From: Marinobacter pelagius
GTDB taxonomy: Bacteria > Pseudomonadota > Gammaproteobacteria > Pseudomonadales > Oleiphilaceae
Length of the DNA stretch: 64,000 bases
Reading direction: 5' to 3'
NCBI RefSeq assembly: GCF_900114925.1
Contig: NZ_FOUR01000001.1
Coordinates: forward strand, 806,001 to 870,000
Below are positions 36,507-45,515 of the stretch, in pieces. Under the pieces are notes generated by a model, which saw only the letters and a list, made by a program, of their open reading frames with translations, searched no databases and had not been told where the DNA came from. Made by a program: the position numbers and the translations under genes. Each line of letters starts with the position of its first letter. The stretch's first letter is position 1.

Positions 36507-39500
36507 CCTTGCTCTGCTCCTGTGCAGGACTGCTTGTGAACCGGATCCGGAACGTGGTTCCTTCCCCGGGCGCGCTAACCACGGTGATCTCCGCACCGTG
36601 GCGATCCAGGATTTTTTTCACAATGGCCATGCCAATCCCGGTACCCGCATACCCGTCCCGGCTATGCAGGCGCTGGAACGGGTGGAACAGTTTCTGGGTG
36701 TAGCGTGGATCGAATCCGATCCCCTGGTCCTGCACCACCAGGGTCCAGCCCGAGTCACTGACATTCTCAGCATAGACGGAAATTTCCGGTGGTGTGTCGG
36801 GAGCGTGGAATTTGATGGCGTTGCTAAGCAGGTTCTGGAACACCTGGCGCAGCTGGGTCGCGTCTCCCACCAGGTCGGGCAGCGGTTGAACCTTGATGCG
36901 GGCCTGCTCGTGGGTAATGGCGGTGTCCAGATCCTGAAGTACTCCGGTAAGGACGTCATCGGTGTGGCACAGCGCCATCGGCTTGGCCCGGGTGGTGACC
37001 CGGGAATAACTTAGAAGATCCTCGATCAGCTGCTGCATGCGTCCGGCAGCGGACTGCATGCGTTTCAGGTAATCCTGTTCGCTGGGGCCGAACTGGTCGG
37101 ATTTGGTCATCAGCCGGTCGGAGAAAGCCTGGATCTTGCGCAGGGGTTCCTGCAGGTCGTGGGATGCCACGAAGGCGAAGTCCTGGAGTTCGCGGTTGCT
37201 GCGTTCCAGTTCGGCCATGGCCGCTTCCAGTTTCTGCTGTGCTTCCTTGCGCTCCCAGATGCTGCGGTAGTAGACCGCCAGGCCCTCGTCGGACGGGTAG
37301 GCGCTGACCTCGAGCCATTCGTTCAGGGGCGGGTAATAAAATTCGAACGACACCGAGTTGCCGGTTTCCATTGCGTAGCGATACTGATCATCCAGCTCCG
37401 TGCCGATGGTGTCGGGGAAGACCTCCCAGAGGTTGTGACCGAGCAAGTCGTCCCGGTTTTTGCGTAGCAGCTCTTCAGATTTGCGGTTGACGTAGGTAAA
37501 GCGCCAGTCGTTGTCGACGGTGTAGAAAGCGTCGGTGATGCTCTCGAAGATGATCGCCTGTCGTTCCGCATAGCGTCGGATCTGCTCCATGGCCTGATGG
37601 CTGGCGGTGATGTCCTGGAACGCGCCCTGGAGTTTCACCACCTTGCCCTCGTCGTCCTGCACGGCATGACCAATAGCCCGCACCCAGCGCAGGTTGCCCT
37701 TGGCGGTGCGTATCTGCAGTTCCTCGTCGAACGGAATGCCGGTTTCCGCACACAGCAGCACCGCTGCCCGGATCTGCTCCCGGTGCTCGTCGACATAGAA
37801 ATTGATGGCGTCCTCCACGTCCGGCGCCTGGCCCCGGGGTAACTCGTGGATGTCACAGACGGCATCCGACCAGACCGATTTGCCGGTTGACAGGTCAACC
37901 ACCCAACCGCCCAGCTGCGCCAGGCGCTCGGCGAGTTTGAGCAGGGCCTCGTTTTCCCTGAGTTTCTCTTCAATTGCCAGCTGGTCGGTGGTGTCCCGGG
38001 CGACCACGTAGATCAGGTCATCGGCACTGAGAATGGCGTTGATCTGCAGCCAGTGCGGGTTGCCGTCGCAGTCCAGGACCCGGATCAGCAGGTCCTTGAC
38101 CTCGTGGCCCTCGGTCAGGGATTGCACCGCCCGGATGGTTTTCTCGTGGTCCTCGGCGTGAACCAGCTTCATGTAGGAGCTGCCCAGCAGCTGGTCGCGG
38201 GTGTAGCCCAGGGTATGGACAAAGGTTTCGTTGAGCTCGAAGAAATGGCTGTTGAGGTCAACGATACAGAACATGTCCGGAGACAGGGCGAAAAACTGGT
38301 CCCGTTCCCGGGACAGGGTCTCGTTGGTGGTCCTTAGTTCCCGCTCCTCCTCCAGGTGCTGGTTCAGCACCTCGTTCAGTTCCGCCAGGCTTCGGGTGCG
38401 TTGTTCGGACTGACGCCAGAAAAAATGCGACAGCATCACCAGGAAGCTCAGTCCCAGGCCCGTGAACAAAACCGCCGGTGGCAGGTAGAGTTCGCCCGGG
38501 GGAAGGCTTCCTCTGCGGGTGTAGACTTCGATCCGGCGTTCACTGTCGTGGTGTGGCGTGATCCGCTGGGAGGCCAGCATGGATTCCTGTTCCCCGGTAA
38601 TATCGGGGGCGGTATCGAATACCTTCTGGTTCTGGTGGTAGACCTTTACGTGCAGGTTGCCGTCGTAATAGGCCGTCAACTTTTCGTAGACGGTCTGGAG
38701 ATCCACGACGGCAAGAACTGACCACGAATAACCCGGGCCCGGAGTGATCGGGACGGCGATCGCTGCGTGATAACGGTCCTGGTTGTCCACCAGTGGTGCA
38801 CTGAGATGTGCGCTGCGGGCCTCGATGGTGTGATTGAGCCAATCCCGGTTTCGCTGGTCTGACAGGAAGATTTCCAGCCAGCCGCGGTAGTCGAGGGTGC
38901 GGGATTCGGTGCGCACCGGGCTGTGGTCCCGGTTGAGGATGGTGATCAGCCGCAGGTCCGGGAAATCACGGAGGTAGCTGCTCACTTCCTGCTCCCAGAA
39001 CGACTGTGAGGGGACGCCGTCGAGCAGCTCCCAACGCTCGGCCAGGCGGCGGATCAACGCCAGTTTGACGCCAAACGCGGAGTCGGCCGAAGCCTCGAGC
39101 TGACTCGCCAGTGACTCGGCCCGTTCGATCAGGCGCTCGCCGGATTGCAGGCGCAGGGCGTGCCAGCTCAGAGTGGTGATCAGGATACCCAGGATGCCAA
39201 GTACGAGCAGGCCCTTGGAATAGAACTGCACTTCGCTGTGATAGATGGAATACAGGAACGGCAGGATCAAGCCCGCGAGCATCACCAGGGGGCTGAGAAC
39301 CAGGGTGGCTTCCGTGAGATTGCCCAGCCCCAGAGCGGACAGTCCCGGATACCAGTGAGACAGCAGGGACACCAGGCCGAGGCCGAACACCATCGGGCCG
39401 CAGACCAGCCCGACAAACCAGCCCCGGGACAGGTGCATGGCAGCCAGCCCGCTCAGGCTGATCAGCAGAATCACGAGCAGCAGTAACGGGTTGAGAGCGG

Positions 39501-39801
39501 CGATGTCCAGCCAGTCGCTCTCGGGCAAACGGGGTGCCAGCGTCAGCAGTGAGGCCAGGGCAATGAGGCCGAAGCCAAGGCCGGTCGCAAGCCAGCGGTA
39601 GCGCAGCAACAGCGCCAGGAAGGCAGCGCACAGGGTCAGCGCAATCAGCCCGCCGCCGGGACGCAGTGACAGACGGCCGACACCTTCCGGCCCACTGATG
39701 CCGAAGTCGATCAGGATGATCAGACCCACGGAACCCAGGGATATGGCCAGGGCGAGGGTCAGGCAGTACCAGAAGGCCGGTCGCTTGAGCGCGTTAACCA
39801 T
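36499..39801 (-). CDS. Membrane-bound multi-PAS sensor histidine kinase
   Basis: An 1100-residue kinase. The first 220 residues hold about seven membrane segments, followed by an extracytoplasmic sensor region (about 225-435) and another membrane segment (about 437-457). Three PAS domains lie at about 490-615, 625-740 and 745-860. The DHp helix has ASHDLQEPLRKI with the phosphorylated His near 881, and the ATPase domain has NLLSNAIKF and GTGIGMAIVKKI. The kinase type is that of phytochrome relatives. Its likely partner is the single receiver encoded next, with an eight-base overlap. What it senses is not visible. Confidence 0.92.
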   Translation of the reverse strand: MVNALKRPAFWYCLTLALAISLGSVGLIILIDFGISGPEGVGRLSLRPGGGLIALTLCAAFLALLLRYRWLATGLGFGLIALASLLTLAPRLPESDWLDIAALNPLLLLVILLISLSGLAAMHLSRGWFVGLVCGPMVFGLGLVSLLSHWYPGLSALGLGNLTEATLVLSPLVMLAGLILPFLYSIYHSEVQFYSKGLLVLGILGILITTLSWHALRLQSGERLIERAESLASQLEASADSAFGVKLALIRRLAERWELLDGVPSQSFWEQEVSSYLRDFPDLRLITILNRDHSPVRTESRTLDYRGWLEIFLSDQRNRDWLNHTIEARSAHLSAPLVDNQDRYHAAIAVPITPGPGYSWSVLAVVDLQTVYEKLTAYYDGNLHVKVYHQNQKVFDTAPDITGEQESMLASQRITPHHDSERRIEVYTRRGSLPPGELYLPPAVLFTGLGLSFLVMLSHFFWRQSEQRTRSLAELNEVLNQHLEEERELRTTNETLSRERDQFFALSPDMFCIVDLNSHFFELNETFVHTLGYTRDQLLGSSYMKLVHAEDHEKTIRAVQSLTEGHEVKDLLIRVLDCDGNPHWLQINAILSADDLIYVVARDTTDQLAIEEKLRENEALLKLAERLAQLGGWVVDLSTGKSVWSDAVCDIHELPRGQAPDVEDAINFYVDEHREQIRAAVLLCAETGIPFDEELQIRTAKGNLRWVRAIGHAVQDDEGKVVKLQGAFQDITASHQAMEQIRRYAERQAIIFESITDAFYTVDNDWRFTYVNRKSEELLRKNRDDLLGHNLWEVFPDTIGTELDDQYRYAMETGNSVSFEFYYPPLNEWLEVSAYPSDEGLAVYYRSIWERKEAQQKLEAAMAELERSNRELQDFAFVASHDLQEPLRKIQAFSDRLMTKSDQFGPSEQDYLKRMQSAAGRMQQLIEDLLSYSRVTTRAKPMALCHTDDVLTGVLQDLDTAITHEQARIKVQPLPDLVGDATQLRQVFQNLLSNAIKFHAPDTPPEISVYAENVSDSGWTLVVQDQGIGFDPRYTQKLFHPFQRLHSRDGYAGTGIGMAIVKKILDRHGAEITVVSAPGEGTTFRIRFTSSPAQEQSKDE

Positions 39802-42040
39802 GGAGTACCTGGGGTCCCAGCAGGCGCAGGATTTCGTCGGCGGTGGTCAGGCCGTCGCGCAGTTTTTCCAGGGCATCGTCCAGCAGTACCATCATGCCCT
39901 TTTCCCGGGCGAGGGTCTCGATCTGCATGGCGCTGGCCCCTTCGGTAATGGCAATCCGGAGTTCCTCGTTCATGGTCAGTACTTCGTGAATGGCGACCCG
40001 GCCCTTGTAGCCCTTGTGACATTTCTCGCAGCCCCGGCCCCGATAGAAACGCAGATCCTCACTCAGGAACTGCGGCCCCAGCTGCTCGAGAACCTCCGTC
40101 GGCCGTTCGGTCTCTTCCCGGCAGTGGGTGCAGATCCGCCGCACCAGGCGCTGGGCGATGATGGCTTCCAGTGCCGAAGCCAGCACGAAAGGCTTCAGGC
40201 CGAGATCCAGCAGTCGCGCCACGGTGGCCGCGGCGGAACTGGTATGCAGGGTAGAATAGACCAGGTGGCCGGTCATCGCTGCGTGGAACGCCACATCGGC
40301 GGTTTCCTCGTCCCGGATCTCGCCCAGCAGGATCACATCCGGGTCCTGGCGCAGGATTGCTCTCAGCACGCTGGCAAAGTCGAGTCCAATGCGGTCCTTG
40401 ACCGGTACCTGGCCGGCCATGTCGACATGGAACTCCACCGGGTCCTCGATGGTGACGTAATTGCGCTCCGGCGAGGCATTGTGCTGCAGCAGTGCATACA
40501 GGGTGGTGGTCTTGCCGCTGCCGGTGGGGCCGGTGGCCAGGATGATGCCCTGGGGCTTGGCGATGACATGCTTGAGCCGGGCCAGGTTGTGTTGCGACAG
40601 CCCGAGATCCTCCAGGGATTGGGCCGAGGACTGGCGCTCCAGCACCCGCATGACCACCTTCTCGCCGTTGATGGTGGGCAGGGTGGAGATTCGCAGGTCG
40701 ACAATCCGCATCGGGGTCTTGACGGTAATCCGGCCGTCCTGGGGCCGACGCCGCTCGGTGATGTCCAGTTCGGCCATGACCTTGATGCGCGAGACCACTG
40801 ACATCAGCAGGTTGGTCGGGATGTGGATCTTGTCCTGAAGCACCCCGTCAATGCGGTAACGCACCACCAGCGACTTGGTGCGGGGATGAACGTGGATGTC
40901 GCTGGCGCCAAGGCGCAGCGCCTCGAGGATAATGGCATTTACCAGCCGGATCGCCGGTGGCTCTTCGGAGCTGCCCAGCAACTGTTCCAGGGATTCCTGA
41001 TCGGCGTCCTCGTCCAGGACGATCTCGATGCCTTCATAGGGATCGTCAGAGCCCACCTTGGTGGTGATGTCGTCCAGATCGTTGGTATCGCCAAAGATTT
41101 CCGCCAGCTTGTTCTGCATCTGCGAGGTTTCGCACAGCAGGGGGTGGATGGTGTAGCCGGTCATGAACCCGAGTTCGTCGATCAGGTTGATGTCCATGGG
41201 GTCCACCATGGCCAGGCGCAGGCGCTGGCCACTGACCCGCAGCGGTAGCACAAGTTGGCGGGTACAGATTTTCTGGGGGATCAGGGACAGCAGGCTGGGG
41301 TCCGGCTGGAACTCCCTCAGGTCCACTTCCTCGAACAGCATCTCATCCCGCAGCAGCTCGAAGACCTTGGTGAAGTCCACCCAGTCATGCTTGAGCAGCT
41401 GGCGCACCACCGGTGTCTTCTGGCTTTGCATTTCCCGGTGCAGCTGCTGAATCTGCTGGGGATTGAGCCAGCCTTTCTTGTGCAGCAGGATGGCCAATTG
41501 ACTGCGGTTGGTGGCGGTCAGCTTGCTGATGGTCTCCAGGTCCCGGCCCTGTTTCTGGGTCTGTTGCTCCAGGCTTCGGTTACGTTGCATCAGCTCGTAC
41601 TGCTCCAGCGCCAGGGCGATGGTCAGGCGGATGTCGTCGTCGTTCCAGGGCTTGAGGATGAAGCGGTAGACGGCGCCGTCCTTGATCGAGCCCATCACCG
41701 CGTCGGTGTTGGCGTGTCCGGTGAGCATGATGCGGATGGTCTGGGGCCAGCGCTCCCGGACTTCCCGTAGCAGTTCGCTGCCATTCATCCCCGGCATCAT
41801 GAAGTCGGTCATGATCAGCTCGACCGGCTGCTTTTCCAGGATTTTAAGGGCCTCGGCACCGCTACGTGCAAACAGCAGCTCGTAATTTTCCCGCTGGAAC
41901 ACCCGGCGCAGGGACGCCAGGATGTTGGGCTCGTCGTCCACCAGCAGCAGGCGATAGGGCGCGGTGCGCTTGCTCGGCTCCGGGGCCGGTTGCTTGTCGG
42001 TGTCGTTTCCGTAAAACAGGGATGCGTAGCGATTTGCCAT
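39794..42040 (-). CDS. Receiver domain fused to a PilB/GspE-type ATPase
   Basis: A 748-residue fusion. Residues 29-145 are a receiver (LLVDDEPN, phospho-acceptor Asp79 in TDFMMPG, switch Thr107, Lys130 in ILKPWNDDD). Residues about 180-318 resemble the MshEN/GspE N-terminal domain, and 360-748 the secretion ATPase: Walker A GPTGSGKT (504-511), Asp box (IEDPVEF), Walker B DPDVILLGEIRD (566-577), a His box and a C-x2-C pair twice (637/640, 671/674) for zinc. Such ATPases drive pilus extension or type II secretion. The fusion suggests a motor switched by phosphorylation. It abuts the kinase gene upstream and overlaps the next by eight bases. Confidence 0.95.
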   Translation of the reverse strand: MANRYASLFYGNDTDKQPAPEPSKRTAPYRLLLVDDEPNILASLRRVFQRENYELLFARSGAEALKILEKQPVELIMTDFMMPGMNGSELLREVRERWPQTIRIMLTGHANTDAVMGSIKDGAVYRFILKPWNDDDIRLTIALALEQYELMQRNRSLEQQTQKQGRDLETISKLTATNRSQLAILLHKKGWLNPQQIQQLHREMQSQKTPVVRQLLKHDWVDFTKVFELLRDEMLFEEVDLREFQPDPSLLSLIPQKICTRQLVLPLRVSGQRLRLAMVDPMDINLIDELGFMTGYTIHPLLCETSQMQNKLAEIFGDTNDLDDITTKVGSDDPYEGIEIVLDEDADQESLEQLLGSSEEPPAIRLVNAIILEALRLGASDIHVHPRTKSLVVRYRIDGVLQDKIHIPTNLLMSVVSRIKVMAELDITERRRPQDGRITVKTPMRIVDLRISTLPTINGEKVVMRVLERQSSAQSLEDLGLSQHNLARLKHVIAKPQGIILATGPTGSGKTTTLYALLQHNASPERNYVTIEDPVEFHVDMAGQVPVKDRIGLDFASVLRAILRQDPDVILLGEIRDEETADVAFHAAMTGHLVYSTLHTSSAAATVARLLDLGLKPFVLASALEAIIAQRLVRRICTHCREETERPTEVLEQLGPQFLSEDLRFYRGRGCEKCHKGYKGRVAIHEVLTMNEELRIAITEGASAMQIETLAREKGMMVLLDDALEKLRDGLTTADEILRLLGPQVLHG

Positions 42041-43180
42041 TCAGGAACCTTGTTGGACTGGCAGTGAGACGACGACTCGGGTACCCGCCCCCTCCTGGCT
42101 GTCGAGTGTCAGTTGGCCACCGTGGGCGCGGACCGTATCCCGGGCCACGGTGAGTCCCAGCCCGGTGCCGGAACCCACCGGCCGGGTGGTGAAAAAGGCA
42201 TCGAAGACCTGGCTGCGAACCGTCTCCGGGATGCCGCAGCCGTTGTCCTGGATGATCACCTGGATGCCGGTATTGTCCGCCAGGGTCCTGACCAGGATGC
42301 GGCCATCGTCCCCGACCGCCCGGGCCGCGTTGTCCAGCAAATTGAAAAGGGTCTGTGACAGTCTGGACGGGTGGCCCGGGATCCTGGGCAGCTCTGCCAG
42401 GTTTTCGGTGATGTTCAGGCGGTGGTCATGTTCAGTCTGTACCAGGTGGCAGGCGCTGCGCAGCAGGCTGTTCAGGTCGCACAGGGCGTTATCGGCCTGA
42501 TCGATGCTGGAGAAGGTCTTCAGGTCAGCGACGATGCTGGCAATGCGGTCAGTTCCCTCGATCGACTCGCTGAGCAGGTCCTGGAAGTCCTCCAGCAGCT
42601 CACGGTTCTCGAGGGTTTCCGGCAGCAGGGGCTCCAGGTTCTGGACATAGTCCCGGGCCACCCGAAGGTTGCTGCTGATGAACCCGACGGGATTGTTGAT
42701 CTCGTGGGCGACACCGGCGGCCAGGTGACCAACGGAGCGCAACCGGGCACTCTCGTACAGTTCCTGCTGGGTCTGGCGGATCACGTCGACCTGCTCATCC
42801 ACTTTCTGCTGCAGCTGGTCGGACAGTTCCCGGTATTTGGCTTCGGATGCCCTGAGGGCCTCGTTCTGGCGCTGAAGCTCCGCATAGCTGGCTTCGGTGG
42901 TGTCATGGTGGATATTGGCGGCCAGGCGATACTTGGCCACGAACAGCATCAGGAAGGACACCAGTTCGGCCGCGGCCTCGCGTTCTCCGTCAGAGGCGCC
43001 ACCGCTCAGCCAACCGACGGTTTCCAGGTTGAACTCCACCGGAACGGCGTCTCCGGCACGGTTTTCGCTGATCTCAACCGGCTTCCGGCACAGGGCGCTT
43101 AGCCCGTTGCTCAGCCTCTGGAGCTGGTCCGGGGTCAGCAGGTCGGACAGCGTCGGATCGTCCTCGAAGTTACGCATCAT
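42041..43180 (-). CDS. Soluble sensor histidine kinase (second kinase of the operon)
   Basis: A 379-residue cytoplasmic kinase. Residues about 1-90 form a domain I do not recognise, about 95-145 a coiled coil, and 150-225 the DHp with His159 in GVAHEINNPVGF. The ATPase domain has NLLDNAARAV, DNGCGIPE and GTGLGLTVARD. The H-box is of the same class as in the first kinase of the operon (44404-45249). It overlaps the GTPase gene by 11 bases and abuts the receiver-ATPase fusion gene, making these two its natural partners. Confidence 0.92.
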   Translation of the reverse strand: MMRNFEDDPTLSDLLTPDQLQRLSNGLSALCRKPVEISENRAGDAVPVEFNLETVGWLSGGASDGEREAAAELVSFLMLFVAKYRLAANIHHDTTEASYAELQRQNEALRASEAKYRELSDQLQQKVDEQVDVIRQTQQELYESARLRSVGHLAAGVAHEINNPVGFISSNLRVARDYVQNLEPLLPETLENRELLEDFQDLLSESIEGTDRIASIVADLKTFSSIDQADNALCDLNSLLRSACHLVQTEHDHRLNITENLAELPRIPGHPSRLSQTLFNLLDNAARAVGDDGRILVRTLADNTGIQVIIQDNGCGIPETVRSQVFDAFFTTRPVGSGTGLGLTVARDTVRAHGGQLTLDSQEGAGTRVVVSLPVQQGS

Positions 43181-43838
43181 CCACCCCGTGACTGGCGCTC
43201 AGTCGGCCAATGAAAGTGGACCGGTCAATGCTGTGCTTGCCGGCAAGGTCGAACTCGGCATCGATGCCCGTGTAAAGACGGTCGAGCAGGGCCTGGAAGG
43301 TTTCGATGACCCCCGTGCCCTGCAGCGCCGAGGCCATGGCCAGTGGCGCCCAGGGCGTGCCGGCCCAGCGTGCCTGGAGTTCGGCCTCGTCCACCACCGC
43401 AGGCAGATCTCGTTTGTTGAATTGCACCACCATGGGCAGGGTGTCGATATCGAGGCCTACCTTGTCCAGGTTGTCTTCCAGGTTGCCGAAGGCGATGGCG
43501 TTGTTGTCCTGCTGGGCGACCTGGGAGTCGGCCACGAACACCACGCCGTCGGCCCGGGACAGTACCGCCTTGCGGGTGCTGTCATGCTGGACCTGTCCGG
43601 GCACGGTATAGAGCTTCAGCCTCAGGTCCAGTCCGGAGTGGCTGCGCAGACCGATGGGCAGCATGTCGAAAAACAGGGTGCGGTCGTCCCGGGTCTCGAG
43701 CACCATCAGCTCGCCCTTGCGCTCCGGATTGAGCAGGGAATGCAGCTGCATCAGGTTGGTGGTCTTGCCGCTCAGGGCCGGGCCGTAGAACACCACCTTC
43801 AGGGCGAGCTTATTATCTTCCGGGCTGAAATCAGGCAT
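43170..43838 (-). CDS. MglA-like small Ras-family GTPase
   Basis: A 222-residue GTP-binding protein. The P-loop is GPALSGKT (19-26), the switch II region begins with TVPGQ (78-82) and the base-recognition motif is NKRD (141-144); these spellings are those of MglA, the polarity GTPase that places type IV pili and motility complexes in Myxococcus. The protein is 25-30 residues longer than MglA at the C-terminus. No roadblock-type MglB (its usual activating protein) is encoded beside it. It sits between a response regulator and a kinase gene (14-base gap and 11-base overlap). Confidence 0.92.
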   Translation of the reverse strand: MPDFSPEDNKLALKVVFYGPALSGKTTNLMQLHSLLNPERKGELMVLETRDDRTLFFDMLPIGLRSHSGLDLRLKLYTVPGQVQHDSTRKAVLSRADGVVFVADSQVAQQDNNAIAFGNLEDNLDKVGLDIDTLPMVVQFNKRDLPAVVDEAELQARWAGTPWAPLAMASALQGTGVIETFQALLDRLYTGIDAEFDLAGKHSIDRSTFIGRLSASHGVDDA

Positions 43839-43852
43839 TGTGCAGGTCCGGT

Positions 43853-44380
43853 TCAGTCATCCTCGCCAATCAGCACCGAGCCGTCGGTGTCGCGCTGGAC
43901 ACGGGTGATGCCGGGATTCTCGGCCTCCAGTCGCAACAGTTCTTCCTCGCGGGCCCGGAGCATGTCTTTCTGGCGGTCGTTTTCCTGGCGCAGGCGCTGG
44001 TTTTCCTTTTTCAGCTGGTACAGGTCGATGGCCGAGCGGATGGCACTCACCACTTCATGGTCTTCCCAGGGTTTGGACAGGTACCGATGCACTTCTGCCT
44101 GGTTGATGGCCTTGATCATGGATTCCCGGTCGCCATAGGCGCTGAGCACCAGGCGGATGGCATCTGGCTGGCGCTGTTTGGCGAACTGCAGGTAGGTGAC
44201 GCCGTCGGCGGTGGGCATCCGGTAATCCGAGATAATGACCGCGTACTCGTGTTCCAGGAGACTGCCGAGCGCTTCCTCGACATTGTCGTAGGTATGCACC
44301 TCCCAACCCTCGGGTTTGAGCAGCCGGCGCAGTGCACTGAGAATATTGCGTTCGTCGTCCACCAGCTGGATCTTGATCAT
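43853..44380 (-). CDS. Response regulator with C-terminal coiled coil
   Basis: A 175-residue protein: receiver domain (1-122; acidic pair LVDDER, Asp52 in ISDYRMP, Ser in LSAYGD, Lys in LSKPWED) followed by a coiled coil (about 122-158) and no DNA-binding part. The output must be by protein contact. The KPW ending recurs in the receiver of the ATPase fusion and in REC2 of the LOV protein, so they may share a kinase. The first kinase gene is 23 bases upstream, the GTPase gene 14 bases downstream. Confidence 0.92.
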   Translation of the reverse strand: MIKIQLVDDERNILSALRRLLKPEGWEVHTYDNVEEALGSLLEHEYAVIISDYRMPTADGVTYLQFAKQRQPDAIRLVLSAYGDRESMIKAINQAEVHRYLSKPWEDHEVVSAIRSAIDLYQLKKENQRLRQENDRQKDMLRAREEELLRLEAENPGITRVQRDTDGSVLIGEDD

Positions 44381-44403
44381 GGCTTGTCTCCGTATCGCCG
44401 CGG

Positions 44404-45249
44404 TTATTCGTTGAGGTCGGGCTGAGTGATGGGCAGGGTCAGGCGGAAGCAGGTACCTTCACCGGGAGTGCTGTCCACGTCGAGGCTGCCCTGGTGCTTT
44501 TCGATGATGTTGAAGGACAGGGAAAGGCCCAGACCCGTGCCCTTGCCCACCGGCTTGGTGGTAAAGAAGGGTTCAAAGATCCGGTGACGGTGCTCCGGCG
44601 AGATGCCTTTGCCGGTGTCCTGCACTTCGATGATGACTGTGTCACCCTGCTGGCGGGTGCGAATGGTGATCCGGCCAAAACTTTCAATAGCATGGGCGGC
44701 GTTGACCAGCAGGTTCATCACCACCTGGTTGATCTGGGAGATTATGCATTCCACTTCGGGCAGCTCTCCGAACTCCCGCACCACCTCGGCCTTGTACTTG
44801 AGTTCGTTGTTGACCACGTTCAGGGTGGTCTCGATGCCCCGATGGATATCCGCCGGTTTGAATTCTTCCTCTTCAATGTGGGAGAAGTCCTTCATGGCCG
44901 CGATGATGGTTTTGACCCGCTCGATGCCTTCCCGGGACTCAGCCAGCAGGTCCCGCAGGTCGTCCCTCAGGTACTCGTAGTCAATGTTCTGCTTTATCAG
45001 CCGGAGGTCGTCCAGTGACCTGGCGCTGTCCACTGCCTCGGTCAGCCGGAACAGGTCGTTGAGATAGGTGTCCAGGGTTTGCAGGTTGGAATAGACATAG
45101 CCCACGGGATTGTTGATCTCGTGAGCGACGCCGGCGGCAAGCTGGCCGATGGCCGCCAGTTTTTCCGACTGCAGCAATTGCTGGTTGGCCTGTTCCAGAC
45201 GGGCGTTGAGTAATTCCTGGTCTGACTGGGGAGTAGGAGCGTTGGACAT
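44404..45249 (-). CDS. Soluble sensor histidine kinase (first gene of the operon)
   Basis: A 281-residue cytoplasmic kinase with no recognisable sensor domain. A short coiled coil (10-32) leads straight into the DHp with His43 in GVAHEINNPVGY, followed by a full ATPase domain (NLLVNAAHAIE, DTGKGISPE, GTGLGLSLSF). It probably receives signals through protein contacts. I choose ATG 45249; TTG 45255 is in frame, and neither has a strong ribosome site. It is the first of eight minus-strand genes that run to 33221, with the promoter presumably in the 266-base gap upstream. Confidence 0.9.
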   Translation of the reverse strand: MSNAPTPQSDQELLNARLEQANQQLLQSEKLAAIGQLAAGVAHEINNPVGYVYSNLQTLDTYLNDLFRLTEAVDSARSLDDLRLIKQNIDYEYLRDDLRDLLAESREGIERVKTIIAAMKDFSHIEEEEFKPADIHRGIETTLNVVNNELKYKAEVVREFGELPEVECIISQINQVVMNLLVNAAHAIESFGRITIRTRQQGDTVIIEVQDTGKGISPEHRHRIFEPFFTTKPVGKGTGLGLSLSFNIIEKHQGSLDVDSTPGEGTCFRLTLPITQPDLNE

Positions 45250-45390
45250 AGGCAACCGTAACCGTGAAATTTCAGCTGATCCCAGTATAGATGCCTGCTT
45301 TTTACCGCTTGGTAAATTTTGGTTTCCGGAATGCGGAGTTACGTTATCAATTCCCTGTTATTTATATGGTTTTTCAGGTCCATTAACGGG

Positions 45391-45427
45391 AATGTTTCGT
45401 ACTAACCTGTACGTACCATGAAACATT
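45391..45427. promoter_or_regulatory. Dyad symmetry between the kinase operon and a cyclase gene
   Basis: AATGTTTC (45391-45398) is mirrored by GAAACATT (45420-45427), with GTAC tetranucleotides just inside both arms. It lies 142 bases before the first kinase gene and 89 bases before the divergent cyclase gene. It could be an operator shared by both. This is seen only as symmetry; no regulator is known. Confidence 0.4.
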
Positions 45428-45515
45428 GTTAAAAAATAGCCAGACATGACGACCTGTCGGACCTGTTGGGCTACGCTTGGCACCACCATGCGACCTTTGT
45501 CGGAAACTTTTTTCC

